The notes under the pieces are model-generated. The model did not search any database. It was not told the origin of the DNA and saw nothing but the letters and a program-made list of their open reading frames with translations. A stretch of 23,238 bases of DNA from assembly GCA_020860885.1 (NCBI GenBank), contig JAJBTS010000333.1:1-23238 (forward strand), in the 5' to 3' direction. Positions 1 to 7,472 of the stretch are shown piece by piece. The first letter of the stretch is position 1, and each line of letters starts with the position of its first letter. A program made the translations under genes and the position numbers. The DNA is from Bacteroidales bacterium. Its GTDB lineage: Bacteria; Bacteroidota; Bacteroidia; Bacteroidales; Azobacteroidaceae.

Positions 1-8
1 ATAGAATT

Positions 9-305
9 ATGGAAAAGAATCAATTGGTAAACGATACATCCGGTCAGAAATATGAGTATGTGATGGGAGAATACCGTCCTCAGATTGAATACCAAATCAA
101 AGGGAATGATATTTATCTGACTCATACCCGGATTCCGGAAGAGTTGAGAGGGCAGGGGATAGGTACTGAACTTGTTAAAGATGTATTGGAAGATATCGAT
201 CATGAGGGGTACAAGCTGGTACCTTTGTGTGGATTTGTAGCTAGTTATATTAAGAAACATCCCGAGTGGACCCGTTTGCTTAAAGAAGGACTTTATATCG
301 GATGA
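9..305 (+). CDS. GNAT-family N-acetyltransferase (short YjdJ/NATD1-like type)
   Basis: This 98-residue protein is probably an acyl-CoA-dependent N-acetyltransferase of the very short single-domain GNAT type; the substrate is unknown. The acetyl-CoA pyrophosphate-binding loop is visible at residues 46-55 (LRGQGIGTEL). It is followed by the block LVPLCGFVASYIKKHPEW at about 71-88, which is typical of the short YjdJ/NATD1-like proteins. The length of about 90-100 residues fits that family. The first ATG in frame is used. No stop codon is visible between it and the window edge, so a slightly longer start upstream cannot be excluded. The gene precedes the tetR unit by 67 bases, but a good promoter lies in that gap, so it is probably a separate transcript. 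Confidence 0.85.
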   Translation: MEKNQLVNDTSGQKYEYVMGEYRPQIEYQIKGNDIYLTHTRIPEELRGQGIGTELVKDVLEDIDHEGYKLVPLCGFVASYIKKHPEWTRLLKEGLYIG

Positions 306-314
306 TTCTTTTTA

Positions 315-348
315 TTTGTTGCATCCTTAAAAATAATACGTATCTTTG
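315..348 (+). promoter_or_regulatory. Bacteroidota-type promoter of the TetR gene
   Basis: A perfect TAnnTTTG -7 element (TATCTTTG, 341-348) is preceded by TTG at 319-321 (19-base spacer) and TTTG at 315-318 (22-base spacer). The -7 box directly abuts the 16-bp operator, so a repressor bound there would sit on the transcription start. Confidence 0.65.
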
Positions 349-364
349 TTGAACGAATGTTCAA
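349..364 (+). promoter_or_regulatory. Operator palindrome, copy 1 (TetR autoregulation)
   Basis: TTGAACGAATGTTCAA is a perfect inverted repeat of 6-bp arms around GAAT. It lies immediately downstream of the -7 box and ends 8 bases before the chosen ATG at 373. The identical 16-mer recurs at 1009-1024, at the same distance from the MATE start. Binding by the adjacent TetR protein is inferred, not shown. Confidence 0.75.
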
Positions 365-372
365 TGTTGCTA

Positions 373-978
373 ATGAGATCGTCCGATAGCAAAGATATTA
401 TATTAGAGAAAACAATTCTTCTTCTTTTACGTAAAGGATACGATGGGGTATCTATCAGCGATATTCAGCAGGAAACAGGAATGTCGCGCGGATTGCTTTA
501 TCATTATTATGGCAATAAAGAAGGACTGTTTCGTGAGGCAGGTGAATCGTTTATCCGGGAGCATTTTAATATAGATCCTAAAAAAACAGCGGATTACGGA
601 CTTCAGCAAATGATAAATTACATCTTAAAAAGTTATCAGGATCTTTACCGGAAAAGAGAAAACAGTTCCGGAGCCGGAGAAATAACTATGGCAGATTATG
701 ATTTCCTGATTTATCAATTGATAGGAAAAGAAGAAAGTATATCAAAGATTTATTCCGAGGTGAGAAGAAGAGAAATGGAAAGCTGGACAAGTGCAGCAAC
801 ACGGTCTCTGGAGCGAAAGGAAATACGGAACCTTTTGGCTCCGGAAAGAATCGCTCATCATTTTGTCTGCCTTTTGGATGGGGTATGGCTTCAGATGGTG
901 GAGAAGGGTACGGCCCGGGATCATATCAAGAGAACCCGTGAAATCTTGAATGAATACTACGAATTACTGAAAATATAA
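373..978 (+). CDS. TetR/AcrR-family transcriptional repressor
   Basis: The 201-residue protein carries an N-terminal TetR helix-turn-helix (about residues 8-55), with ISDIQQETGMSRGLLYHYYG containing the recognition helix and the usual NKEGLF continuation. The C-terminal ligand-binding half is divergent, as expected. The open frame extends upstream to a TTG at 346, but that lies inside the -7 promoter box and the operator. ATG codons at 364 and 373 are the realistic starts. I chose 373 because its distance from the operator (24 bases from operator start) is exactly the same as for the downstream MATE gene. The protein probably represses itself and the MATE pump; the inducing ligand is unknown. 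Confidence 0.9.
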   Translation: MRSSDSKDIILEKTILLLLRKGYDGVSISDIQQETGMSRGLLYHYYGNKEGLFREAGESFIREHFNIDPKKTADYGLQQMINYILKSYQDLYRKRENSSGAGEITMADYDFLIYQLIGKEESISKIYSEVRRREMESWTSAATRSLERKEIRNLLAPERIAHHFVCLLDGVWLQMVEKGTARDHIKRTREILNEYYELLKI

Positions 979-1008
979 GAAACGGATCAAAATTTTTTTG
1001 TCTCTATA

Positions 1009-1024
1009 TTGAACGAATGTTCAA
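1009..1024 (+). promoter_or_regulatory. Operator palindrome, copy 2 (MATE pump)
   Basis: This is the same 16-bp sequence TTGAACGAATGTTCAA as at 349-364, again 8 bases before an ATG. A weak -7-like TATATTG (1005-1011) overlaps it. Its presence in a gap of only 54 bases between tetR and the pump suggests the pump has its own regulated promoter in addition to any read-through. Confidence 0.75.
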
Positions 1025-1032
1025 GCTTGTTT

Positions 1033-2394
1033 ATGGAAAAGAAATATTATACTTCCACAGAAGAGAGAATTGCAACCGGAAAACTGGGCCCTTTGGTGAT
1101 GCGATATGCGCTTCCGGGTGCTGTCGGATTGGTATTTGTGAGTCTGCAAACCATTGTAGACGGTATCATTGTAGGAAATTATTTAGGAGCGGATGCTTTA
1201 GCCAGTATAAGCATAGTGATACCCTCTTATACTCTTTTAACCGCTATGGCTCTTATTTTAGGGATAGGTACCCAGGCGCAGATGAGTATAGGTACGGGGC
1301 AACGTGACTATAAAAAGACAAAGAATGCATTCAAAACCGGGTTGTATTCGATCGTTGTATTTGCTGTTGTTTTTAGTGTTTTTATAAATATTTTCCCTCT
1401 TCAGGTTGTCCGCCTCTTGGGAGCGGAAGGGCCTCTCGTGGATTATTCATTGGCTTATATAAAAGGAGTAATGCCTTTTGCAGTCGCAACAGCCTGCTTT
1501 TATTTTTTTGATTATATGCTGAAAACGTTAGGACATCCGCGGTTCGCTATGATTGTACTGGTTTCGTCTATCCTTCTGAACGTAGTATTAAGTATTTTCT
1601 TTGTCACTTATTTCAATTGGGGAACGTTTGGTGTCGGGCTTGCAACCGGACTGTGTTCTTTGGTCGGCGCAACGGTTTCAGGAATTGTTGTTTACCGGCA
1701 AATCAGGAATAATACGGAATTGAGTAAGCAGAAAGGTAAATTCGAATGGAAACAGTTGGTTCGTATCTTTTACAATGGATCTTCGGAAGGCGTATCTGAA
1801 ATTGCTATGGGCGTTACCATGCTTTTATTTAACTTAACATTGATGGAATATGTCGGAAGAGCAGGAGTTGCAGCGTTTTCCGTGATTAACTATATTATTT
1901 TTATCGGAACGAGTATTTTCCTGGGTATTTCCGATGGTACGATTCCGATCGTGAGTTATAATTACGGAGCTAAACTTTGGGAGAGGATAAAAGGTATTGT
2001 AAAAATTGTACTAAGGACGAACTTTTTGTTCGGGATCTTCTTCTTCCTTCTTCTATGGTTTTTCGGTGAGCCGATCATTTCTCTTTTTCTGGATAATGAA
2101 ACAGGAGGAGAAGTCATTTCTCTTGCTGTGAACGGATCTAAAATAATGGGACTGGCTTTTTTATTGAATGGATTTAATATTTATACAGCGAGCTTCTTTA
2201 CTTCTATCGATAATGCCAAGCTTTCACTGATCGTTGCAGCTTCCAGAGGACTTATATTTATTATTGCCGGATTAAGTTTACTGCCACAGATATTCGGCAT
2301 CAATGGAATCTGGATGACTATTCCTGTGGCAGAATTAATGACGGCTTTTATCTCTCTGATTTTATGGAAAAGGGAGTTCCGGAAAAGAAAGTAA
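1033..2394 (+). CDS. MATE-family multidrug efflux transporter
   Basis: The 453-residue polytopic membrane protein has the N-terminal signature of MATE pumps (KLGPLVMRYALPGAVGLV followed by TIVDGIIVGNYLGADALAS at about residues 18-55). The hydrophobicity fits about 12 membrane segments in two halves, and the length is normal for the family. MATE proteins export cationic drugs or metabolites using Na+ or H+ gradients. ATG at 1033 was chosen because the longer frame starts with a TTG at 1009 that is part of the operator. It lies directly downstream of a TetR gene with the same operator, a common arrangement for inducible efflux. The real substrate cannot be read from the sequence. Confidence 0.92.
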   Translation: MEKKYYTSTEERIATGKLGPLVMRYALPGAVGLVFVSLQTIVDGIIVGNYLGADALASISIVIPSYTLLTAMALILGIGTQAQMSIGTGQRDYKKTKNAFKTGLYSIVVFAVVFSVFINIFPLQVVRLLGAEGPLVDYSLAYIKGVMPFAVATACFYFFDYMLKTLGHPRFAMIVLVSSILLNVVLSIFFVTYFNWGTFGVGLATGLCSLVGATVSGIVVYRQIRNNTELSKQKGKFEWKQLVRIFYNGSSEGVSEIAMGVTMLLFNLTLMEYVGRAGVAAFSVINYIIFIGTSIFLGISDGTIPIVSYNYGAKLWERIKGIVKIVLRTNFLFGIFFFLLLWFFGEPIISLFLDNETGGEVISLAVNGSKIMGLAFLLNGFNIYTASFFTSIDNAKLSLIVAASRGLIFIIAGLSLLPQIFGINGIWMTIPVAELMTAFISLILWKREFRKRK

Positions 2395-2407
2395 ATGAAT
2401 TAAGAAT

Positions 2408-3207
2408 CTATTTTTCCGCTACTACAAACATTTCGCTTCCGGATGTAAAGTTATTTCCGGACAAAATGTTTTTGTGAATGGTAATTTTACTGAACCCTAT
2501 GCTTTCAAGAACTTCTGTTATTTCTGTTTCCGAATAATAACGGTCCCAAACCAGAAAGTGTTTGTTTGCTTTTTCACTCAGCAGATTGTATTGATAGGCG
2601 AAAGCCTTATTGTTCGGATAGTGAAATGTCTGATTTAATAACAGATATTCCTTTTGACTCCAGAATCCCCCGGTAGGAGCATACTCCCAGCTTTTCGATT
2701 CTTGCTTATCTTTGGTTAATTCTTCGGTAAATACATCAAAGATAAGTTTTCCGTCCTTATTTAATGACTGATAAATATTTTTTAGAAGCTTATCTCTGTC
2801 GTTATCGGAATGGGTTCCCATATCGCAATAGATCATAATAACCGTATCAAAACTAGCCTTAGGGTATTCTTTTATATAGTCAGCAAATAGTTTATATCTT
2901 CCCTTTTTTGAATAGCGTATTCAATGGATGCTTTGTTAAAATCCATTCCGGTGACCTCGTACCCTTTCTCTTTAAAGAGAGAGGTATAGAGTCCGGGGCC
3001 GCAACCCAAGTCCAGCAGCTGCGTTCCGGGCTGGGAATTGCTTACTACAAAATCCGTAATTTTTTGTATGGACTCTTTTCTTCTGCTAGCTCCGTCAGAA
3101 GAAGAATTTAAATGTTCTTTCAGCATTTGCTGTTGAATGTAAGGATCTGTCCATATGTTACATTCCGTCTTTTCAAATAAGACGGGTTTTTGATCTTTAA
3201 TTTTCAT
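2408..3207 (-). pseudogene. SAM-dependent methyltransferase, broken by a frameshift
   Basis: Two consecutive minus-strand reading frames make one class I methyltransferase of about 265 residues. The first (3207 to 2872) holds an N-terminal helical part and SAM motif I, LLDLGCGPGLY, followed by VTGMDFN. The second (about 2880 to 2408) holds DTVIMIYCDMGT, the LNKDGKLIFDVFT block and the C-terminal strand. The frame changes by -1 around 2877-2885. There the first frame runs into a stop after NYLLTI, while the second frame is already open as DYIKEYPKASFD. There is no homopolymer at the break, so it looks like a lost base: either a real mutation or a sequencing error. It starts 10 bases after the upstream Lnu-like gene, so the two are co-transcribed. 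The methyl acceptor is unknown. Confidence 0.8.
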
Positions 3208-3217
3208 TCTAAGTTTG

Positions 3218-3994
3218 TCAAATTATTTCGTCGATTCGTTCCAGTATTCTTTGATATTTTTCTTCCGTATGCATTGCCGAGCATAATTCTCTGGCTAATA
3301 ATACCGAATTCGTATGGCATCGCACGAGTTCATCCCGGGAGATTCCGGGGATACATGTTTTAAATTTGTTGTACCATTGTTCGGGAATATCTTCTTCCAG
3401 TTTTTTTGTCGGGCTTTCATAATGTTGCGTACAACCTGTATGCAACCGGATAAGCCAGAGCAGTGCTCTTTGAATAAAAAAGAAGAGTTGATGTGCGTGA
3501 GCCAGTTCTCCTCGCAACAGTACGTTTTTAGAGAAGATCAGATAATTAATGAGCATTTGCACAGCCGTTTCAGCATATTCCGGTTGATGATAATCCGGTT
3601 CGACTAATTCAATAGAATCCAATATTTTTTTCAGTTCTCCTTCTTTGTCTGAGATAATCATTTTGTCTTTATATCTGAAAGACATATATCCCTGCCAGGA
3701 ATGGATCATTCCTATTTCTGATAAAGAATGAAAATGAAACTCTCCCCGAATAAGGTTGTGAAAAATGGCCACGTCCGTTCCATGTTCGTTTACGAACAAC
3801 AGATCTATCTTTTCAACCTGGTTGATCCATTCCCATTTATCTATTTTATCTTTCGTAAAGACATAAAATTCCACATCCGAGAAACGGTCTCCTTCTCCTT
3901 TAATGAAGGAGCCATACATAAGTACTGCAGAAACATTGTCATCATTTAAAGATGCCTGTTTTACTTTATCAATTAAATACAGTTGAGGAATCAT
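3218..3994 (-). CDS. Nucleotidyltransferase resembling lincosamide nucleotidyltransferases Lnu(B)/Lnu(F)
   Basis: The 258-residue protein has a nucleotidyltransferase fold start: MYGSFIKGEGDRFSDVEFYV at about residues 26-45. The G-S pair and the D-x-E metal-binding pair (Asp40, Glu42) take the place of the usual D-x-D, as in Lnu(B). A second conserved block, FHNLIRGEFHFHS, and the helical C-terminal half also match the general pattern of the Lnu(B)/(F)/(G) and aminoglycoside adenylyltransferase-like group. Those enzymes adenylylate lincosamides. Family membership is well supported, but resistance activity is inference. The gene is the first of a two-gene unit with the broken methyltransferase. 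A 7-of-8 match to the -7 box (TACCTTTA on the minus strand, 4029-4036) lies upstream. Confidence 0.75.
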   Translation of the reverse strand: MIPQLYLIDKVKQASLNDDNVSAVLMYGSFIKGEGDRFSDVEFYVFTKDKIDKWEWINQVEKIDLLFVNEHGTDVAIFHNLIRGEFHFHSLSEIGMIHSWQGYMSFRYKDKMIISDKEGELKKILDSIELVEPDYHQPEYAETAVQMLINYLIFSKNVLLRGELAHAHQLFFFIQRALLWLIRLHTGCTQHYESPTKKLEEDIPEQWYNKFKTCIPGISRDELVRCHTNSVLLARELCSAMHTEEKYQRILERIDEII

Positions 3995-4144
3995 AGTGCT
4001 TTTTTTATTCTAAAAACTCTTATAAATATAAAGGTAGTAAAAGTTTTGGAAAACATCTTCTATATCCGCATTCCATGCATACGTGTGGATTCGTAAACTT
4101 TCGATATTTTAGCATTGTTATATATTATATCATTTACAAATATT

Positions 4145-4681
4145 ATGAGTCTTAAAGAATATCAGGAAAAGAGAAAATTCGATGAAACTCCCGAGCCTAC
4201 GGCAGAAAGCAGGCAAGCGTCGGAACGCGAACCTATATTTGTAGTCCAGAAACACGATGCCAGTCATTTGCATTTTGATTTTCGGCTGGAAGCCGATGGC
4301 GTTTTAAAGAGTTGGGCCGTTCCGAAAGGACCCTCTATGAATCCTAAAGAGAAGAGGCTGGCCGTACAGGTAGAAGATCATCCTCTGGATTATGCTGAAT
4401 TTGAAGGTCTTATTCCCGAAGGTAACTACGGTGCAGGAACTGTTGAGATATGGGATAACGGTACTTATACATATATTGAGAAATATAAAGATGTATCTAC
4501 CGCTATTGAAGAAGGTATACTGGAATTTAAGTTGCATGGAGGAAAATTGAAGGGATTGTTTACTTTGATCCGGACAAATATGGATGGTAAAAAGAAAAAT
4601 TGGCTGTTGATAAAAAAGGATGATCCTTATGCAGTCCATCAGAAATGGGAGGCCATCGATATACCTTCTTATGAAAAATAA
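4145..4681 (+). CDS. Stand-alone LigD-type 3'-phosphoesterase domain protein
   Basis: The 178-residue protein is a complete PE domain, the module that in LigD trims 3'-phosphate and 3'-ribonucleotide ends during non-homologous end joining. The hallmark FVVQKHDASHLHFDFRLE (residues 32-49) and QVEDHPLDYAEFEG (75-88) are present. By comparison with Pseudomonas LigD, the catalytic residues correspond to His37, His43, Asp45, Arg47, His79 and Tyr83; all are intact. The open frame reaches back to a TTG at 4115, but ATG 4145 gives the family's usual MSLKEYQEKR start. No polymerase or ligase domain is fused. The gene converges on an ATP-dependent ligase operon that ends 25 bases downstream, suggesting that LigD functions are encoded here as separate proteins. 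Confidence 0.93.
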   Translation: MSLKEYQEKRKFDETPEPTAESRQASEREPIFVVQKHDASHLHFDFRLEADGVLKSWAVPKGPSMNPKEKRLAVQVEDHPLDYAEFEGLIPEGNYGAGTVEIWDNGTYTYIEKYKDVSTAIEEGILEFKLHGGKLKGLFTLIRTNMDGKKKNWLLIKKDDPYAVHQKWEAIDIPSYEK

Positions 4682-4706
4682 GAAAGAGTGTATGTCTGAA
4701 TAAAGA

Positions 4707-5723
4707 TTATTCTACTTTTTTCCAGCCGGCTTTAATGTAACTTTCTAAAGAAGACTTTAACAACAGATCCAGTTGTTTGCGGTCGTCTGTAATATTGACA
4801 TCCCTCTGAAGATGTTCTTTTCGATCGCTGCTGAAGTTTGTTACGTGAAGTACGTATTTAGGCCATTCGCCTGTCTTTTCTTTGTTGGTTTTCCAGCCGG
4901 TGAATTTAAGAACCATAACTTTTTCACCGATGGTTTTACGGTAAATCTTCCTGAACAGCATTTCACTCGGACGAAGTTCAGGAGCCGGTAATTTTTCCAG
5001 CTCTTCCGGTTCAAAAGAAGAGAAATTTTCTACCTGTGATAATCTCACATCTTCTGCGTCGGCTTTTTTATCATCGCGAAATCTTTCGATGATAGGAGCT
5101 ACAAAGCTGATCCCGTTTATTTTTTCTGATAAGCGGTATTTTCCTTCCACAATTTCCAGTACCTGGTTCTGAATAAGGCCGTCGGGAGTTTCCCAACGAA
5201 CATCATTTACGGAGAATTCGATTACTTTATCGGGTTCAACCATTTGGAAAGCTACATGATTGGAATCCGTGTCAATGAATTCGGATGGTATGACACGAGG
5301 TGAGAAATAATCGAATAGTTCCCGTTTCAATTGTTCGGTAATACCTCCTCCCACACGGGTCACAATCTGATATTTACCTTCTTCGGGCATAAGGGCAAGC
5401 AGCATGCTTCGTACGTGCCCTTTGGCATCTCCGGTGCCCTCTGTAAAACCGATCACTACCGCATCTACATTATGCCGGGGCTTGATTTTCCAGACGAAAG
5501 GCATCTCGCTGCGAACAACTAAGCCTTCGGAACCTTCATCCTGAACCCATTGGGAAAAAATTTCTTTTACTTCTTCATTGGATTTTGCCACAGTCCAATC
5601 GACTGCGTGAATAAGTTTACCCCCTTTTAATATTTTATCCAGTTTTTTAAGGGTTACTTCGTAATTCTCCGGTTTGTATTGTTGTCCGTTCAATTCAAGG
5701 ATATCGTAACAAGCCAACCTCAA
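4707..5723 (-). CDS. ATP-dependent DNA ligase, C-terminal part (frame-shifted continuation)
   Basis: This 338-residue segment continues the ligase begun at 6145. It carries motif IIIa (LACYDILELNG), motif IV (EGLVVRSEM), motif V (WKIKPRHNVDAVVIGF) and, in the OB domain, a motif VI-like RFRDDK. About 130 further residues beyond motif VI form an extension I do not recognise, containing VLKFTGWKTNKE, WPKYVLHVTNFSSDRKE and a helical end. The frame is open back to 5738 and has no ATG near its 5' end; the TTG at 5723 is only the first possible start codon. It is therefore probably made only as a fusion with the upstream frame, through frameshifting or slippage, or it is the dead half of a pseudogene. 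Confidence 0.8.
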   Translation of the reverse strand: MRLACYDILELNGQQYKPENYEVTLKKLDKILKGGKLIHAVDWTVAKSNEEVKEIFSQWVQDEGSEGLVVRSEMPFVWKIKPRHNVDAVVIGFTEGTGDAKGHVRSMLLALMPEEGKYQIVTRVGGGITEQLKRELFDYFSPRVIPSEFIDTDSNHVAFQMVEPDKVIEFSVNDVRWETPDGLIQNQVLEIVEGKYRLSEKINGISFVAPIIERFRDDKKADAEDVRLSQVENFSSFEPEELEKLPAPELRPSEMLFRKIYRKTIGEKVMVLKFTGWKTNKEKTGEWPKYVLHVTNFSSDRKEHLQRDVNITDDRKQLDLLLKSSLESYIKAGWKKVE

Positions 5724-5728
5724 GGATC

Positions 5729-5740
5729 CTATTTTTTTTC
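5729..5740 (-). other. Possible -1 frameshift site (A-AAA-AAA before a stop) in the ligase gene
   Basis: On the minus strand the reading frame is GAA AAA AAA TAG. The eight A (5732-5739) contain the slippery heptamer A AAA AAA in the correct phase, with the zero-frame stop immediately after it. A shift of -1 reads on as KKIGSLRLACYDIL, straight into ligase motif IIIa. The same run could also allow RNA polymerase slippage, or could be a mutation or sequencing artefact. I found no convincing downstream hairpin. Confidence 0.5.
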
Positions 5741-6145
5741 ATCGGTTAACGCATTTACCAGGTCGCTTACCCTTGTTTTCTTTTTCTCGTCGTAAACATA
5801 TATCTCTGCCGGTATAACGGCTTGTTGTATCCCATTCTTTTTTAGAATTTTTATTGCTTCTTCTATACAGGGAATGCCTTTCCGGACACGTCCTGACCGG
5901 TTTACTATCACTGCCTGATCTTTTTCATAAAACAGGTTGGCAAATTCACCGTCGTATTTGCGGGTTACCCAATATTGGGTATCTCCCAGGCGTTTATCGA
6001 TCTGTTCCGGACTTATCGGAATGAATCTTTTTAGAAATTCTTTTTTGTACTTAGCAGCTTTGGCTGCGGAAGGTTTATCTATGGCATCGGATTGCCCTTC
6101 AAAATATCCGTTATGTTTTTTTAGTTTGGCGTCAAATACTTTCAT
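5729..6145 (-). CDS. ATP-dependent DNA ligase, N-terminal part (nucleotidyltransferase domain)
   Basis: This 138-residue frame holds the start of a minimal LigC/LigD-like ATP-dependent ligase. Motif I is RKYDGEF, with Lys63 as the adenylated residue; motif Ia is NRSGRVRKG; motif III is PAEIYVYDE. There is no N-terminal DNA-binding domain, only about 55 residues before motif I. The frame stops with TAG at 5729-5731, directly after a run of eight A, and motif IIIa continues in the -1 frame. Joined, the two frames give roughly 480 residues. The start codon overlaps the stop of the preceding gene (ATGA, 6142-6145), indicating translational coupling. Ligases of this group seal nicks or double-strand breaks using ATP, unlike the essential NAD-dependent LigA. 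Confidence 0.82.
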   Translation of the reverse strand: MKVFDAKLKKHNGYFEGQSDAIDKPSAAKAAKYKKEFLKRFIPISPEQIDKRLGDTQYWVTRKYDGEFANLFYEKDQAVIVNRSGRVRKGIPCIEEAIKILKKNGIQQAVIPAEIYVYDEKKKTRVSDLVNALTDEKK

Positions 6146-6849
6146 AGCTCCGGTGTTTTAAGTTCAATATCAGTAAGGTGAAGTAGTAACATATACCGAT
6201 CTTCTCGTATCCATCCTTCGAGAAAAGCCCGGTAAGGTTGTCCGCCCCGCGATAGTAATACCGGGTCTTTTCCTTTTTCTCCTCCGCCTACCATAACCAG
6301 TGAATCTTTCTGGTGTAATTCTTCGGCCATAGCATACAAAAAGTCAAAGGTTGCGCCATTGATGTGGCGTAGCTGGTAACTCCGTGTAAAAACGAATTGA
6401 CGGATCGCTTCTTGTCGGGAAAACATACGCCCTGTCCATTGGAGAGGGAATTCTTTGTTGACATTGCTGGGTAATTTGTTTATATCCAGATGGTCCTGTT
6501 CGCTCCCATCCGGATTGAACAGAGTACGGAAAAGGTTTACACGATATACGATCTGATTGTTTTTATCCACCCACAGCCGGTGTGTCTGGTTGAGTTTTTT
6601 ACCTGTTATTTCCATATCTATCTCGGGATCGCTATCCAGAAGAGCTTGTGCTACTTTATCCCAGGATCCGAATTCCTTTAATAAGGCTTCGTCATCCATA
6701 TTCACCGTTGATTTCAGGATTCTCACATTTTGCTTTTCTTTTCCGTTTTTAAGCACTGTACGGATATTACGGGTGAGAGTTTGTGCATCGAAAGCTACTT
6801 CCGCATCCCGTCTTTTCCCATTGGTTATATGTATTGCTCGCATTGCCAT
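6142..6849 (-). CDS. Uncharacterised protein, ligase-operon partner B
   Basis: I do not recognise this 235-residue protein. It has no signal peptide or membrane segment and should be cytosolic. Visible features are a mixed alpha/beta pattern, a basic start (ITNGKRRDAEVAF), the segment FPLQWTGRMFSRQEAIRQFV at about 130-150, and a glycine-rich VMVGGGEKGKDPVLLSRGG near 185-203. I see no primase-polymerase, Ku or nuclease motif. It is 12 bases downstream of partner A and overlaps the ligase start by 4 bases, so it is very likely made together with the ligase. ATGs at 6849 and 6843 are both possible starts. A role as an accessory or adaptor for the ligase is inference from coupling alone. Confidence 0.75.
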   Translation of the reverse strand: MAMRAIHITNGKRRDAEVAFDAQTLTRNIRTVLKNGKEKQNVRILKSTVNMDDEALLKEFGSWDKVAQALLDSDPEIDMEITGKKLNQTHRLWVDKNNQIVYRVNLFRTLFNPDGSEQDHLDINKLPSNVNKEFPLQWTGRMFSRQEAIRQFVFTRSYQLRHINGATFDFLYAMAEELHQKDSLVMVGGGEKGKDPVLLSRGGQPYRAFLEGWIREDRYMLLLHLTDIELKTPEL

Positions 6850-6861
6850 CTTTTAAGACTT

Positions 6862-7470
6862 TTAAAACATTGAAAAATCGATATCCTCGTCACCCTTATC
6901 CATCAGTTGGTCGCCAGGGCTTTCATCCAGAATTTCACAGTCGCCGAAACATAAATATTCAAATACGTTTTTTACTCCAATCAAAAGGAATAAAGTATTA
7001 TTGGCCACCATTATAAACGCGGGAGAAGGATCGTAGCTATCGTTGTAACTGTAAGGAAAGCTAAAAATAGCATTTCCTATTTCTTTCATGATTCCAGGAG
7101 GTACTTCCGTTAATTCATAGAAATCTTTGATACTGTAGTCGAGAAACTCTTCCGGCGTAATTTTCTTTTTGAGTATATTGACCGTATTAAAACTGGATTC
7201 AAAAAGAGGTGCGGATTTACCGTCGGCATCTACCGTTTTAAGTTCGGACCGTTCCACCCATGTACCGGATTCGGACAGTATCCCTATACCGGTTCCTCCC
7301 AATGGGATGATGTATTTTCCGGATTCGTCGGTTGTGAGCAGTTGACAGGGATCTCCATTATCATCTACTGCCCTAAGTTCGGTCCATCCATAGAGTTTTC
7401 TCCGGTCTACCTTGACCGGAGAAACTGAAAATTCTTTTTTATTTATTTTGAATCTTAATTGTCTGGGCAT
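6862..7470 (-). CDS. Uncharacterised protein, ligase-operon partner A
   Basis: I do not recognise this 202-residue cytosolic protein. The N-terminal half contains VDRRKLYGWTELRAVDDNGD and, about 30 residues on, IPLGGTGIGILSESGTWVER. These look like two short beta-rich repeats of the form 'DRxxLYGW...DxxG' and 'G.W.xRSEL..VDADGK'. The C-terminal half is hydrophobic in places (FIMVANNTLFLLIGV, about 152-166) but too short for a clear membrane anchor, and it ends with an acidic tail (DKGDEDIDFSMF). It begins 2 bases after the DUF421 gene stop and is followed 12 bases later by partner B, so it sits inside the ligase operon. The function is unknown. Confidence 0.75.
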   Translation of the reverse strand: MPRQLRFKINKKEFSVSPVKVDRRKLYGWTELRAVDDNGDPCQLLTTDESGKYIIPLGGTGIGILSESGTWVERSELKTVDADGKSAPLFESSFNTVNILKKKITPEEFLDYSIKDFYELTEVPPGIMKEIGNAIFSFPYSYNDSYDPSPAFIMVANNTLFLLIGVKNVFEYLCFGDCEILDESPGDQLMDKGDEDIDFSMF

Positions 7471-7472
7471 AT

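Noticed and set aside
4050..4054. -33 element for the Lnu-like gene
   Set aside because: Only TTTT-like sequence at a spacing of about 13 bases from the -7 candidate, outside the usual range.
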